A DNA stretch of 64,000 nt, taken from Joyebacterum sp964521425 (GTDB lineage Bacteria; Joyebacterota; Joyebacteria; Joyebacterales; Joyebacteraceae). A program made the translations under genes and the position numbers. Location: contig CAZFRO010000001.1 of assembly GCA_964521425.1 (NCBI GenBank), forward strand, positions 62,001-126,000, in the 5' to 3' direction. Within the stretch, counting starts at the first letter, position 1. Each line of letters starts with the position of its first letter. Below are positions 18,859-28,007 of the stretch, in pieces. The notes under the pieces were generated by a model that saw only the letters and a list, made by a program, of their open reading frames with translations, was not told the origin of the DNA and ran no database searches.

Positions 18859-19938
18859 ATGAGGCTCTGCTTCCTGGCCGACGCCGGGTCAGCGAACACC
18901 CAGGTCTGGGTCAACTACTTCGCGGAATCACTGGGCCACGACGTCCATATCGCGTCACTCAGCCGCGCTCGATGTCTCAGTCCAGCAGTGACGCTCCACC
19001 AGCTCGGGGAGACGAGGGACACACGCTCCTTGCGCTCAAAGCTGGGTTTTCTCGCGCAGACGGGCAAGATTCGCGAGCTGGTGCGGAAGATATCGCCCGA
19101 CATCGTTGTGGGATATCGCGTCGCAAGCTACGGATATGTTGGTGCCCGCACGGGTTTTCATCCGCTGGCAGTTGTGGCGCAGGGGCAGAGGATCGTCTAT
19201 CCCGCGCACTCGTTGGCCAAGATGCGGTCTGTGAGGGTCGCCCTCAAGACCGCGGACATCATCAATTCGTGGGCGCCACACATGACGGACCGTCTTGTGG
19301 AGCTGGGAGCTGCTCCGGAGAAGATCCTGACGTGCCCGCGTGGAATCGATCTTGGGAAATTCACCCGACCGAGCGGGAGCGCACCGGCGGAATTCGCCGT
19401 CATCTCGACTCGTGGATTGAACAGGCACTACGGAGCGGACATTGTCCTCCAAGCGTCCAGCCTTGCATCAGAGAGACTGGGCAGTGTTCGCACGGTCATA
19501 GCAGGAGGCGGCGAGGCGGAGTCAGCATTGAAGGAGCTGGCCAAGGATCTGAGCGCTACGACAGATGTGTGGTTCGCGGGGGAGATCCCCAACGATGAGC
19601 TGCCCAGTCTGCTTGGCCGTAGCGATGTGTACGTGTCGGCGGTTCGCACCGACGGTGTCTCGGCCTCTCTTCTTGAGGCCATGGCCTGTGGCTGCTTTCC
19701 CATCGTGACCGACAACGCCGCTAACCGGCTCTGGGTGAAGGACGGCGTCAACGGGTTCCTGATCGCTGCCCCCGATCCTCACGCATTCGCCGCAGCCATA
19801 GTCCAGGCGATGGACGATCCGACCCTCAGGCTCCGTGCGAGGGATGAGAATCTCAGAATCGTCCACGAGCGTGCAGACATGAGTGTGAACATGCGCACGA
19901 TATCCGACGCGTACCAGAAGCTGGTTGTCTCAGGCTGA
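18859..19938 (+). CDS. GT4-family glycosyltransferase
   Basis: 359-aa GT-B enzyme expected to add a sugar to the lipid-linked repeat unit at the cytoplasmic face. The donor-binding C-terminal half has the GT4 signature region SASLLEAMACGCFPIVTDN (E and x7 E spacing) and the nucleotide-sugar contact VISTRGLNRHYGADIVL. ATG 18859 is chosen over ATG 18838, because AGGGGAG lies 5 nt before it and LCFLADAG is a typical N-terminal strand. Donor and acceptor cannot be inferred. Confidence 0.85.
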   Translation: MRLCFLADAGSANTQVWVNYFAESLGHDVHIASLSRARCLSPAVTLHQLGETRDTRSLRSKLGFLAQTGKIRELVRKISPDIVVGYRVASYGYVGARTGFHPLAVVAQGQRIVYPAHSLAKMRSVRVALKTADIINSWAPHMTDRLVELGAAPEKILTCPRGIDLGKFTRPSGSAPAEFAVISTRGLNRHYGADIVLQASSLASERLGSVRTVIAGGGEAESALKELAKDLSATTDVWFAGEIPNDELPSLLGRSDVYVSAVRTDGVSASLLEAMACGCFPIVTDNAANRLWVKDGVNGFLIAAPDPHAFAAAIVQAMDDPTLRLRARDENLRIVHERADMSVNMRTISDAYQKLVVSG

Positions 19939-19949
19939 CGGAGAGAACA

Positions 19950-21383
19950 ATGTCCGGCTGGAGGGAAAAAATATACGACCGTGTTCCCATTCCGGTCCAG
20001 AACGGGATTCTTTCCTGGCATGGTCGACGAATGCTCCGGGAGCGCTTCGGAACTGAGTACGACAAGTTGATGTCCTTCTTTGAGGAATCCCAGTGGTACA
20101 GCCGGGAGGAACTCGAGGCATATCAGGCCGAACGTCTTGAGCATCTGATTCAGCATGCGTACGAGACGGTTCCGTACTATCACGACATGATGTCGGACCG
20201 CGGTCTCACGCCTGCCGACATCCGGACGGAGCGGGACCTGGCGAAGCTCCCCGTACTGACGAAGCATGACGTACGAGAGAACCGATCCCGACTGCTGTCA
20301 ACCTCGTGTGATCGCAAGAGCTTGCGGGAAGCGTACACATCCGGCAGCACAGGGCCGCCGATCGGCGTCTTCTGGGACAGCAGTGTTACGGTTGTGAACA
20401 ATGCATGTCTGTGGAGATGCCGCAAGTGGGGCGGGTTCGAGTTCGGTCGACCCTATGCGGGTCTTCTGGTTCATCCGATTGTCCCGGAACCGCAGAGCCG
20501 TCCCCCGTATTGGCGCTGGAACGAGAGCTGGAACCAGCTTCTTCTGTCGTCCCTTCACCTGAAGGAAGACACCGTCGCGGAATACGTGGCGGAGATGCGT
20601 AGGGTGGGAGTCGAGGCGCTCGAGACATACCCGTCGTCGGCGTACGTGTTCGCGAAGTACATGGAGGCAGTTGGCGAGCGTTTGCCGATCACATGTGTCT
20701 TCACGACATCGGAGCCGCTGCTCGACATTCAACGCGAAGTTGTTGAAGACCGCTTCTGCTGTCCGGTGTTCGATGCGTACAGCCAGGCCGAGAGGGTCAT
20801 GTTCTCAGGTGAGTGTGACAGACATGTCGGGCACCACGTTCATGAGGAGTACGGAATCACAGAACTCCTGGACGGGCAAGACAAGCCGGTTGCCCCGGGG
20901 AGGATGGGCAGGGTCGTGGCCACCGGTCTTCACAATTTCGCGATGCCGCTGATCCGCTATGAGGTCGGGGACGCTGCGACCTTCAGGGTGTCGCCGTGCG
21001 AATGCGGGCGCGGACTCAGGCTTCTCGAGGGTGTGAGCACCAAGGCCGACGATATCCTCGTGCTGCCTGACGGGCGCCTTCTGCCTCCACCCGCATTCAT
21101 GCGGGCGTTCAAGGGCTTTCCAGGCATTGAACAGATCCAGGTTGTCCAGCACGAGCCGCAGAGCGTGACGGTGCGGATGGCCTGCACCGATGAATTTGCG
21201 AGCGGCAGCGAGCAGGGAATACGAGACAACCTTAGAGTGAGATTCGGAGACGACGTGGGAATCGTCTTCGAGTACGTGGACATGATCCCTCGCTCGTCGA
21301 GAGGGAAGTTCCGTACAGTGATTTCCACTGTGCCACTGTCGTGGGGAGATGTCTCCACCGCCAATCTGTATCAATCCGATTGA
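19950..21383 (+). CDS. CapK/PaaK-like AMP-forming ligase
   Basis: 477-aa member of the phenylacetate-CoA ligase-like adenylating family, often called CapK in capsule loci. The P-loop-like AYTSGSTGPPIGVFWD and the adenylation-domain motif YSQAERVMF are visible. A cysteine pair CECG (about 351-354) lies in the middle of the domain. In capsule and EPS loci these proteins are thought to activate an acyl substituent for the polymer, but this has little direct proof. It lies between two GT4 genes in the same direction. Confidence 0.75.
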   Translation: MSGWREKIYDRVPIPVQNGILSWHGRRMLRERFGTEYDKLMSFFEESQWYSREELEAYQAERLEHLIQHAYETVPYYHDMMSDRGLTPADIRTERDLAKLPVLTKHDVRENRSRLLSTSCDRKSLREAYTSGSTGPPIGVFWDSSVTVVNNACLWRCRKWGGFEFGRPYAGLLVHPIVPEPQSRPPYWRWNESWNQLLLSSLHLKEDTVAEYVAEMRRVGVEALETYPSSAYVFAKYMEAVGERLPITCVFTTSEPLLDIQREVVEDRFCCPVFDAYSQAERVMFSGECDRHVGHHVHEEYGITELLDGQDKPVAPGRMGRVVATGLHNFAMPLIRYEVGDAATFRVSPCECGRGLRLLEGVSTKADDILVLPDGRLLPPPAFMRAFKGFPGIEQIQVVQHEPQSVTVRMACTDEFASGSEQGIRDNLRVRFGDDVGIVFEYVDMIPRSSRGKFRTVISTVPLSWGDVSTANLYQSD

Positions 21384-21439
21384 GCAGGTGGTCCCCGAGA
21401 TGTGGCTCTGAATGCCGACCGGGGTTGGGGGTCGATCTG

Positions 21440-23776
21440 ATGGCAAAGCGCGTGCTGCATGTAATACGCTCCCTGGAGGCTGGGGGAGCAGAGCGCGTCG
21501 TGGTGGAGTATGCACTCCACCACGATGTGTCCCGGTACTCTCCGGAGGTCTGCTGTCTCGACACGGACGGCAGGCTTGCGGGGACGCTTCGCGACGCCGG
21601 TATCCCCGTGCACATGCTCCGACGGAGAAGACGATTCGACTTCGGTGTTCTCATCCAGCTCGTGAAGCTCATCTCCGAACGCGGATTCGATGTGGTGCAC
21701 AGCCACGGCTCAGGAGCCATGGCCTTCGCGTTGCCCGCGGGCATCATCGCGAGAGCACCGGTGATTGTGAGAACGGAGCACAACGTCGTCTACCGCCGGT
21801 CCCTGTCGCGGCGGCTTCTGCGGCGCCTCGCGGCTCTGAGAGAGGACGCACAGATCGCCGTGTCCGAAGCCGTGCGGTCTTCGCATATACGTGACAGAGG
21901 AGCACCTGCCGAGCGCTTTGTGACGATCCGAAACGGCATCGCGGCCGAGCGCCTGGCCGTGCCGTCCGGTAGAGATGATATAGGTCGATCGCTCGGTGTT
22001 TCGAAGAGCGCCGTCGTGGCACTGTCCGTCGGGAGTCTCACCGAGCAGAAGGACTACATGAACCTGCTCAACGCGGCTGCAATAGTCGTGGCGCAGTCTC
22101 CGAACATTGTATTCCTCATAGCTGGTGGTGGGGATCTCGAAGACGATCTCGTAACCACCGCCAGAGCTCTGGGTGTGAGTGACCATGTTCGGTTTCTCGG
22201 AGAGCGCGACGATATTCCCCTCCTGCTCAGACGTGCGGACATCATGGTGAACTCGTCAGCGTGGGAAGGCTTGCCGATAACGATTCTCGAGGCGATGGCG
22301 GCCGGCGTTCCAACAGTCGCGACGGATGTTGGTGGAACTGCGGAGGTTGTCTCCGGTGGCGATTGCGGACTGGTCGTACCCTCCAAAGACCCCGAGTCTC
22401 TCGCGGCGGCGATTCTGAAACTGGCGGGGAACTCTGCGCTTCGTGAGCAGCTCTCTTCCCGGGCTCGCGAGATCTACTTGCGTCGGTACACGGCGGAGCA
22501 GATGACCCGGGAGACAGAAGCGCTCTACGATGTCTGCGGTCAGCGCTCTGCCCACCTTGTCGTATCGGGACGGGTCAGGATTCTCTACATGATCGGGGGT
22601 CTCGCGAGAGGAGGAGCGGAGCGCCAGCTGGCTGAGCTGGTCACACGGGTGGACCTCGAACGATTCGAACCGATTGTCTGTTCTCTCGCGCCGCTGGGTG
22701 CGCTTGCTGAGCTGATCGAACGGGCAGGGATCAGGGTCCTGTCGCTTGAGAAACGTCCGGGAGTCGGCATTCTCGCGCTCGTGCGCATCATCCATCTCAT
22801 CCGCGAGTTGCGCCCCGCTGTGCTCCACTCATACCTTCCCCCAGCGAACTGGAGAGGACTCGTCGCAGGACGCGCTACCGCTGTCCCGCTCATCGTGTCC
22901 TCCGTCAGGAATGTCGGTTTTCACCTCAGTCTCGTGACGTCGATGCGCGACAGGATGCTGGCCGTACTTGTTGACGTGATGGTGGCGAACGCAGAAGCCG
23001 TTCGCGACTATGTCGTGAACGCCCGTTGGGTTTCCCCCGCGCAGACGCGCGTCATCTACAACGGTATCTGCATCGATAGACTGAACGGACACGAGTCGAA
23101 TCTCCGGAGTAGTCCCGGCAGTACGCGCAATGGTGGGACGGTTGTCATAATAGCCAGTCTGACACCGAAGAAGGACCACGAGTCCTTCCTGGCCGCAGCC
23201 CGTCTGGTGGCGGATGCGCTGCCGGAGACCCGCTTTGTTGTTGTCGGCGAGGGGAGACTGAGAAGCCACCTTGTCAACCGCGCTGCCGAACTCGGACTGG
23301 AAGGGCACGTCGCTTTCACCGGAGAGACGGCCACTGTCGGGGTGCACCTGTCTGAGGCCGATGTGTCGGTACTGACTTCGCGAAGAGAGGGATGCTCGAA
23401 TGTGATCCTGGAGTCGATGGCGCTCGAACTGCCCATCGTCGCGACGGATGTCGGCGGGAACCGCGAACTTGTCGATGACGGTGTTACAGGATTCCTCGTG
23501 CGGGCAGGAGATATCGAAGGCATGGCCCGCAAGGTGATAGATCTTCTTGCCGACCAATCGCTCAGACAGAGGATGGGGAGGGCAGGTCGCGAGCGTGTTA
23601 TCGAGAGGTTCGTGGCTGAGCGGATGACATCAGACACGGTCGCACTCTATGAGGAGATGCTCGACGCGCGCATACCTGGATTGATGGACTGGACTCGCAC
23701 CCGGAAGATCCGCTACGGCTCCGATTCGATCGCGGCGGGCGAACACGAATCGGACTTGGAAGAGGTGCGCACATGA
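21440..23776 (+). CDS. Tandem GT4-GT4 fused glycosyltransferase
   Basis: 778-aa protein made of two complete GT4 units. Unit 1 (about 1-365) starts with VLHVIRSLEAGGAERVVVEY and carries EGLPITILEAMAAGVPTVAT. Unit 2 (about 375-745) starts with ILYMIGGLARGGAERQLAEL and carries EGCSNVILESMALELPIVAT. Both keep the E-x7-E donor motif, so both may be active and add two consecutive sugars. ATG 21440 with upstream GGGGG is preferred over the in-frame ATG at 21341, which lies inside the previous gene. It overlaps the deacetylase gene by 4 nt. Confidence 0.88.
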   Translation: MAKRVLHVIRSLEAGGAERVVVEYALHHDVSRYSPEVCCLDTDGRLAGTLRDAGIPVHMLRRRRRFDFGVLIQLVKLISERGFDVVHSHGSGAMAFALPAGIIARAPVIVRTEHNVVYRRSLSRRLLRRLAALREDAQIAVSEAVRSSHIRDRGAPAERFVTIRNGIAAERLAVPSGRDDIGRSLGVSKSAVVALSVGSLTEQKDYMNLLNAAAIVVAQSPNIVFLIAGGGDLEDDLVTTARALGVSDHVRFLGERDDIPLLLRRADIMVNSSAWEGLPITILEAMAAGVPTVATDVGGTAEVVSGGDCGLVVPSKDPESLAAAILKLAGNSALREQLSSRAREIYLRRYTAEQMTRETEALYDVCGQRSAHLVVSGRVRILYMIGGLARGGAERQLAELVTRVDLERFEPIVCSLAPLGALAELIERAGIRVLSLEKRPGVGILALVRIIHLIRELRPAVLHSYLPPANWRGLVAGRATAVPLIVSSVRNVGFHLSLVTSMRDRMLAVLVDVMVANAEAVRDYVVNARWVSPAQTRVIYNGICIDRLNGHESNLRSSPGSTRNGGTVVIIASLTPKKDHESFLAAARLVADALPETRFVVVGEGRLRSHLVNRAAELGLEGHVAFTGETATVGVHLSEADVSVLTSRREGCSNVILESMALELPIVATDVGGNRELVDDGVTGFLVRAGDIEGMARKVIDLLADQSLRQRMGRAGRERVIERFVAERMTSDTVALYEEMLDARIPGLMDWTRTRKIRYGSDSIAAGEHESDLEEVRT

Positions 23777-24882
23777 CAGCAGAGAGCATAGGAATGCGCA
23801 TGCTGCCGCGAGTATGCCGGGATGTGGCGAGAGGAGTTCGCAACTCGCCCGCGGTCGTCCGTCTGCTGAGTGCCGTGCCGGCCCGCGGGTGCGCGATTCT
23901 GCGCTACCATTCCATCAATGACGATCCGGCCTGGGTGAACGACTACCTGCGCCCGAGTATCGTCGTTACGCCGGAGTCGTTCGAGGAGCACGTGCGGTAT
24001 CTGCGCAGGCACTTCGAGGTCGTGCCGATAGAACGGATCGTCGAGCTCATTGCGAGGGGACGAACACCCAATCACAGGTGGGTGGCGCTGACATTCGACG
24101 ACGGATACGAGGACAACTACCGGGTCGCGTTTCCGATCCTGCGCGAGCACGGCGCCTCAGCCACCTTCTACATCACGACGGCATGCGTCAGCGATGAGAC
24201 GATCCTCTGGGGTGTCCGGCTCAGGCATGCGATCAGGAGTACTGAGCGAACAAGCATCGTGTGTCCATCGCTCGGGAGCCGTCCCATTGACGTCTCCTCA
24301 GAGGAATCTCGCGAGCGAGCCGCACATTGGATAACCGGGCATGTGAAGTCACGCAGGAAGACCGAGGCCGACGAGCTTCTTCATGAGGTCTTCGACGAAT
24401 GCAGTGTGCCGGTCGAACAGATCGGTCGCAGGATCATGATGAGCTGGGATGAGATTCGGGAGATGAGAGACGCCGGAATGACGATAGGCGCTCACACTGT
24501 GAACCACTACAACCTCACGTGTCTGGATGACAGTGATGTCGCCGCCGAAGTCGAGATTTCAAAGGAGACGATAGAGGCGGCTCTCGGTGAACGGGTGAAC
24601 CACTTCGCCTATCCGAATGGGAGAACCGACAAACACTGTGACGCTCGCGTGGCGGGAATCGTAGCGAAGGCAGGCTTCAGATCGGCAGTGACATCGATCA
24701 ATGGAGCGGCGGGGAGCGGGTTCTCGCCATACGGCGTTCCCCGTGTCGGCGTGGCAACTCGCCGCACCGGTATCGCGAAGTTCGCGGCCGATCTGCAGTA
24801 CATGAGACTCAAGAAGGTCGCATCGCTCTCGATCGCCGAGATCAGTGCTTCAGGCAACGGCGTGGACCGGAAGACACGGTAG
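23773..24882 (+). CDS. NodB-type polysaccharide deacetylase
   Basis: 369-aa carbohydrate esterase family 4 protein that removes acetyl groups from N-acetyl-hexosamine polymers or precursors. The catalytic base motif is WVALTFDDGYEDNY (TFDDG) and the metal-binding motif is GAHTVNHYNL (H-x3-H). An opening block CAILRYHSINDD is typical of XrtA-type-locus deacetylases. No clear signal peptide is seen, so localisation is uncertain. Start overlaps the previous stop (ATGA). Confidence 0.88.
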   Translation: MTAESIGMRMLPRVCRDVARGVRNSPAVVRLLSAVPARGCAILRYHSINDDPAWVNDYLRPSIVVTPESFEEHVRYLRRHFEVVPIERIVELIARGRTPNHRWVALTFDDGYEDNYRVAFPILREHGASATFYITTACVSDETILWGVRLRHAIRSTERTSIVCPSLGSRPIDVSSEESRERAAHWITGHVKSRRKTEADELLHEVFDECSVPVEQIGRRIMMSWDEIREMRDAGMTIGAHTVNHYNLTCLDDSDVAAEVEISKETIEAALGERVNHFAYPNGRTDKHCDARVAGIVAKAGFRSAVTSINGAAGSGFSPYGVPRVGVATRRTGIAKFAADLQYMRLKKVASLSIAEISASGNGVDRKTR

Positions 24883-24902
24883 CACGGAGTGTAGGCAAAG
24901 AG

Positions 24903-26132
24903 ATGCAGGCGAAGACACAGAGCCGAGCACGAGCGGGCAGGCGACTGCCGGTCAAGGTGGCCTTCTGGGCCGGATCCTTCGAGCGTGCAGGCACGCAGCA
25001 GTTCCTTCTGGAACTCCTGAAGAGAATCGACCGCACGCGCTTCGATCCCGTTGTGATGTCGACCCTGAGAACCGGGGAACTCCTCTCCGATATCGAGTCG
25101 CTCGGTATCGATGTCCACGAGTTCGGCACCGGTAGGACGCTTCCAAGCCCGGCCACGATCTCCGGTCTCTTCCGGGCCGTGCGATTTCTCAGGCGCGAGC
25201 GAGTCGACGTGCTCAACTGCATGCTGGGTCTGATCACGCTCATGGGACCCTTCGTGGGGCGCCTGGCAGGTGTCCCGGTCGTGCTGAACAACCAGCGCAA
25301 CCTGAGCTACTGGTTGCACGGGAGATTTCGGGAGGCAGTGTACAGATTCGTCAACAGGAGGCTCGTGGATGCCGTCCTCGTGAACTCCGCCGCCGCAGAG
25401 CGGGAGCTCCTGGATCGATTCGGGGTTCCTGCGAACAAGGTTGTGTCGGTGGGCACAGGCGTTGATCTCAGGCGCATCGCGGACGCCCGCGTGGGAGAGG
25501 GACTCGCGGGTGAGCTCGGAATCGCCGGTAGAACCGTCGTGGGAATCGTGGCCAAGCTCAGCCCGGTGAAGGGGCACGAGCACTTCCTCAGAGCGGCGGC
25601 TGGAATCGCGAAGGCACGCGATGATGTCGCCTTCCTCGTCGTCGGTGATGGTCCAAGGAAAGAGATGCTCACAGAGATGGCAAAGGAACTCGAGATCGAG
25701 GACGCGGTCGTCTTCGCTGGTGCGCGGGACGACGTACCGTCGCTTCTCAAACTGATGGACGTGTTCGTCCTGAGTTCGCTCTCGGAGGGCTCGCCGAACG
25801 CCGTTCTCGAGGCGATGGCGGCGGGCCTCCCGGTGATCGCCACCGACGTCGGCGGTCTCCCCGACATCGTCATCGATGGCGAGAGTGGGATCCTCGTGCC
25901 GCCCGGTGATTCGGAGGCGCTTGAGAAGGCCATCATGGAGCTTCTGAAGGATCCGGAACGCGCGGCGGCTATGGGGCGCGTGGGTCTGGCCAACGCAGCC
26001 GACAAGCATGATATTGAGAAGGTCGTTCGGAGGGTGGAAGGGATCATGGATCGCTTGCTCGGTCCTTCCCGTGGACGAGTGCACGGGACACGAGGGCGGT
26101 CCGACTCCGAAGGTCTCAGGTTGGAGCAGTGA
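24903..26132 (+). CDS. GT4-family glycosyltransferase
   Basis: 409-aa GT-B glycosyltransferase. The N-terminal domain opens with KVAFWAGSFERAGTQQFLLE and the C-terminal donor domain has VGIVAKLSPVKGHEHFL and EGSPNAVLEAMAAGLPVIAT with the E-x7-E motif. The first 17 residues are basic. It sits between the deacetylase and the fused priming enzyme; the sugar transferred is unknown. Confidence 0.87.
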   Translation: MQAKTQSRARAGRRLPVKVAFWAGSFERAGTQQFLLELLKRIDRTRFDPVVMSTLRTGELLSDIESLGIDVHEFGTGRTLPSPATISGLFRAVRFLRRERVDVLNCMLGLITLMGPFVGRLAGVPVVLNNQRNLSYWLHGRFREAVYRFVNRRLVDAVLVNSAAAERELLDRFGVPANKVVSVGTGVDLRRIADARVGEGLAGELGIAGRTVVGIVAKLSPVKGHEHFLRAAAGIAKARDDVAFLVVGDGPRKEMLTEMAKELEIEDAVVFAGARDDVPSLLKLMDVFVLSSLSEGSPNAVLEAMAAGLPVIATDVGGLPDIVIDGESGILVPPGDSEALEKAIMELLKDPERAAAMGRVGLANAADKHDIEKVVRRVEGIMDRLLGPSRGRVHGTRGRSDSEGLRLEQ

Positions 26133-26134
26133 AG

Positions 26135-27946
26135 ATGAAGGTCCTTTTCTTCACACAGTACTATCCTCCCGAGACGGGAGCGGCGCCGCATCGGGCCTAT
26201 CACTTCGCCAGGGGACTGGCGAGGAGAGGGCATGACGTCGTCGTTGTGACTGGCATGCCCAACCACCCGAGCGGCGTCAAGCACCCGGACTATCGGCGGC
26301 GAGTGTTGGTCAGGGAGGAACACGACGGCATTCATGTACGTCGCTGCTTCCTCTGCGCGAGTCCGAAGAAGACCTTCTCGAAGCGGATCCTGAACCAGTT
26401 CTCGTTCATGGTCACGTCTTTCTTCGGCAGCCTGACGGTGAGCCGTCCCGACATCGTTCTCGTTACCTCTCCGCCGCTGTTCCTGGGCGTCACCGCGTGG
26501 TTCATCGCGCTCCTGAAGGGCGTTCCGTTCGTACTTGATGTGCGGGATTACTGGCCGCACGCCGCCGTGGCTCTGGGGCAGCTCAGTGACAGGCGTGTCA
26601 TCAAGTGGGCGGAGGGGCTGGAGATGTTCCTCTACCGCCGCGCCTCCATGATCCTGGCGGTCACGCCGGGGATGGTCCGCATGATGAAGGAACGCGGCAT
26701 CCCTGAGCGCAGGATCGCGCTCATCACGAACGGCGCGGATACGGACGCCTTCGTTCCAGTGGAGAGTAGTGGAGGACGCGACAACGACGACGGGTCCATG
26801 ACCGTTGTCTATAGCGGCACACACGGACTTGTCCACGGCATGGATGTAATTATCGAAGCCGCCGACATCCTGAGGGACGATCCACGTCTGCGTTTTCTCC
26901 TGATCGGTGACGGAGTCGCCAAGGACGGACTTGTGTCCAAGGCGCAGAAGATGGGTCTTGCGAACATTGAATTCCGCTCCAGTGTCACGCCTGCGGAACT
27001 CGTGGTCATCATCCAGAGTGCGGGAGCGTGCATCGCGACCACGGACGGGTCCGAATTCAGTCGCGGGACCATCCCGGTCAAGATCTTCGATTGCATGGCT
27101 TGCAGCAAGCCGATCGTTGCAGTGCTCGAGGGTGATGGCGCCGAATTCGTGGGGCGATCGGGCGGCGGCATCGCCGTGGCCCCAGGAGACGCTGCCGGAC
27201 TGGCGACGGCGCTTCGCACTCTCGCCGGTGACAGGGAAGAGCGGGAGAGGCTCGGACGGGCGGGCCGCGAATACGTGGTAAAGGAATACTCGCGCCGAAT
27301 CCTGGCCGAGAAGATGGAAGAACTCCTTGGCAAGATCGCTTCAGCAGAGCAAGCCGTAAGGGGGAAGCGTCTTCCGCTGAGGCGATACCTTGGATTCAAG
27401 TATGTGATCGATTTCGTCGGGGCCGCCGTGCTGCTTGTGCTTTGCGCACCTGTCTTCCTCGCCGCGGCGATCATCATCAGATTGGACTCGCACGGGCGAT
27501 CCGTGTTCACGCAGCGCAGGGTCGGGGTGCATTCGCACGAGTTCACTATCTACAAATTCCGGACGATGAGGGAAGAGGCGCCCGATCTTGCCACGGATCT
27601 CTTGGCGCACGAGGATGCGGACTACACGACGCGAGTCGGTCGCCTCCTGAGGAAGACAGGCGTGGATGAGCTTCCAAACCTGGTCAATATCCTGAAGGGG
27701 GAGATGAGCATCGTCGGCCCTCGTCCCGCGCTCTACAACCAGTACGAGCTGATAGATCTCAGAAGTCAGATACTGGGAGACCTTGTTAGACCCGGTCTCA
27801 CGGGTTGGGCGCAGATAAACGGGCGGGACTCGATCTCGCTCGATGAGAAGGTGAGACTCGACGCATTCTATGTGAGGAACTGTTCGTTCCTTCTGGATCT
27901 CAAGATCTGCCTCAGGACGCTGTTCGTTCTGGCCGACACACGCTAG
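26135..27946 (+). CDS. Fused GT4 glycosyltransferase and priming phosphoglycosyl transferase
   Basis: 603-aa chain. Residues 1-about 400 are a GT4 of WbuB type (FFTQYYPPETGAAPHRAYHF; the donor site has ATTDGSEFSRGTIPVKIFD instead of the usual EGxPxxxLEA). Residues about 405-603 are a monotopic bacterial sugar transferase that primes undecaprenyl phosphate with a sugar phosphate. One hydrophobic helix is followed by TIYKFRTMREEAPD, GVDELPNLVNILKGEMSIVG and GPRPAL, then RPGLTGWAQINGRDSISLDE. So the first two sugars of the repeat unit could be added by one protein. ATG 26135 is chosen over GTG 26129 because GGAG lies 8 nt upstream. Confidence 0.88.
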   Translation: MKVLFFTQYYPPETGAAPHRAYHFARGLARRGHDVVVVTGMPNHPSGVKHPDYRRRVLVREEHDGIHVRRCFLCASPKKTFSKRILNQFSFMVTSFFGSLTVSRPDIVLVTSPPLFLGVTAWFIALLKGVPFVLDVRDYWPHAAVALGQLSDRRVIKWAEGLEMFLYRRASMILAVTPGMVRMMKERGIPERRIALITNGADTDAFVPVESSGGRDNDDGSMTVVYSGTHGLVHGMDVIIEAADILRDDPRLRFLLIGDGVAKDGLVSKAQKMGLANIEFRSSVTPAELVVIIQSAGACIATTDGSEFSRGTIPVKIFDCMACSKPIVAVLEGDGAEFVGRSGGGIAVAPGDAAGLATALRTLAGDREERERLGRAGREYVVKEYSRRILAEKMEELLGKIASAEQAVRGKRLPLRRYLGFKYVIDFVGAAVLLVLCAPVFLAAAIIIRLDSHGRSVFTQRRVGVHSHEFTIYKFRTMREEAPDLATDLLAHEDADYTTRVGRLLRKTGVDELPNLVNILKGEMSIVGPRPALYNQYELIDLRSQILGDLVRPGLTGWAQINGRDSISLDEKVRLDAFYVRNCSFLLDLKICLRTLFVLADTR

Positions 27947-28007
27947 AGACGACCACCTGAGACAGGGTCGAGAGGAACGAGCGGGCATTCGAAGGAGAGG
28001 GTACGAG

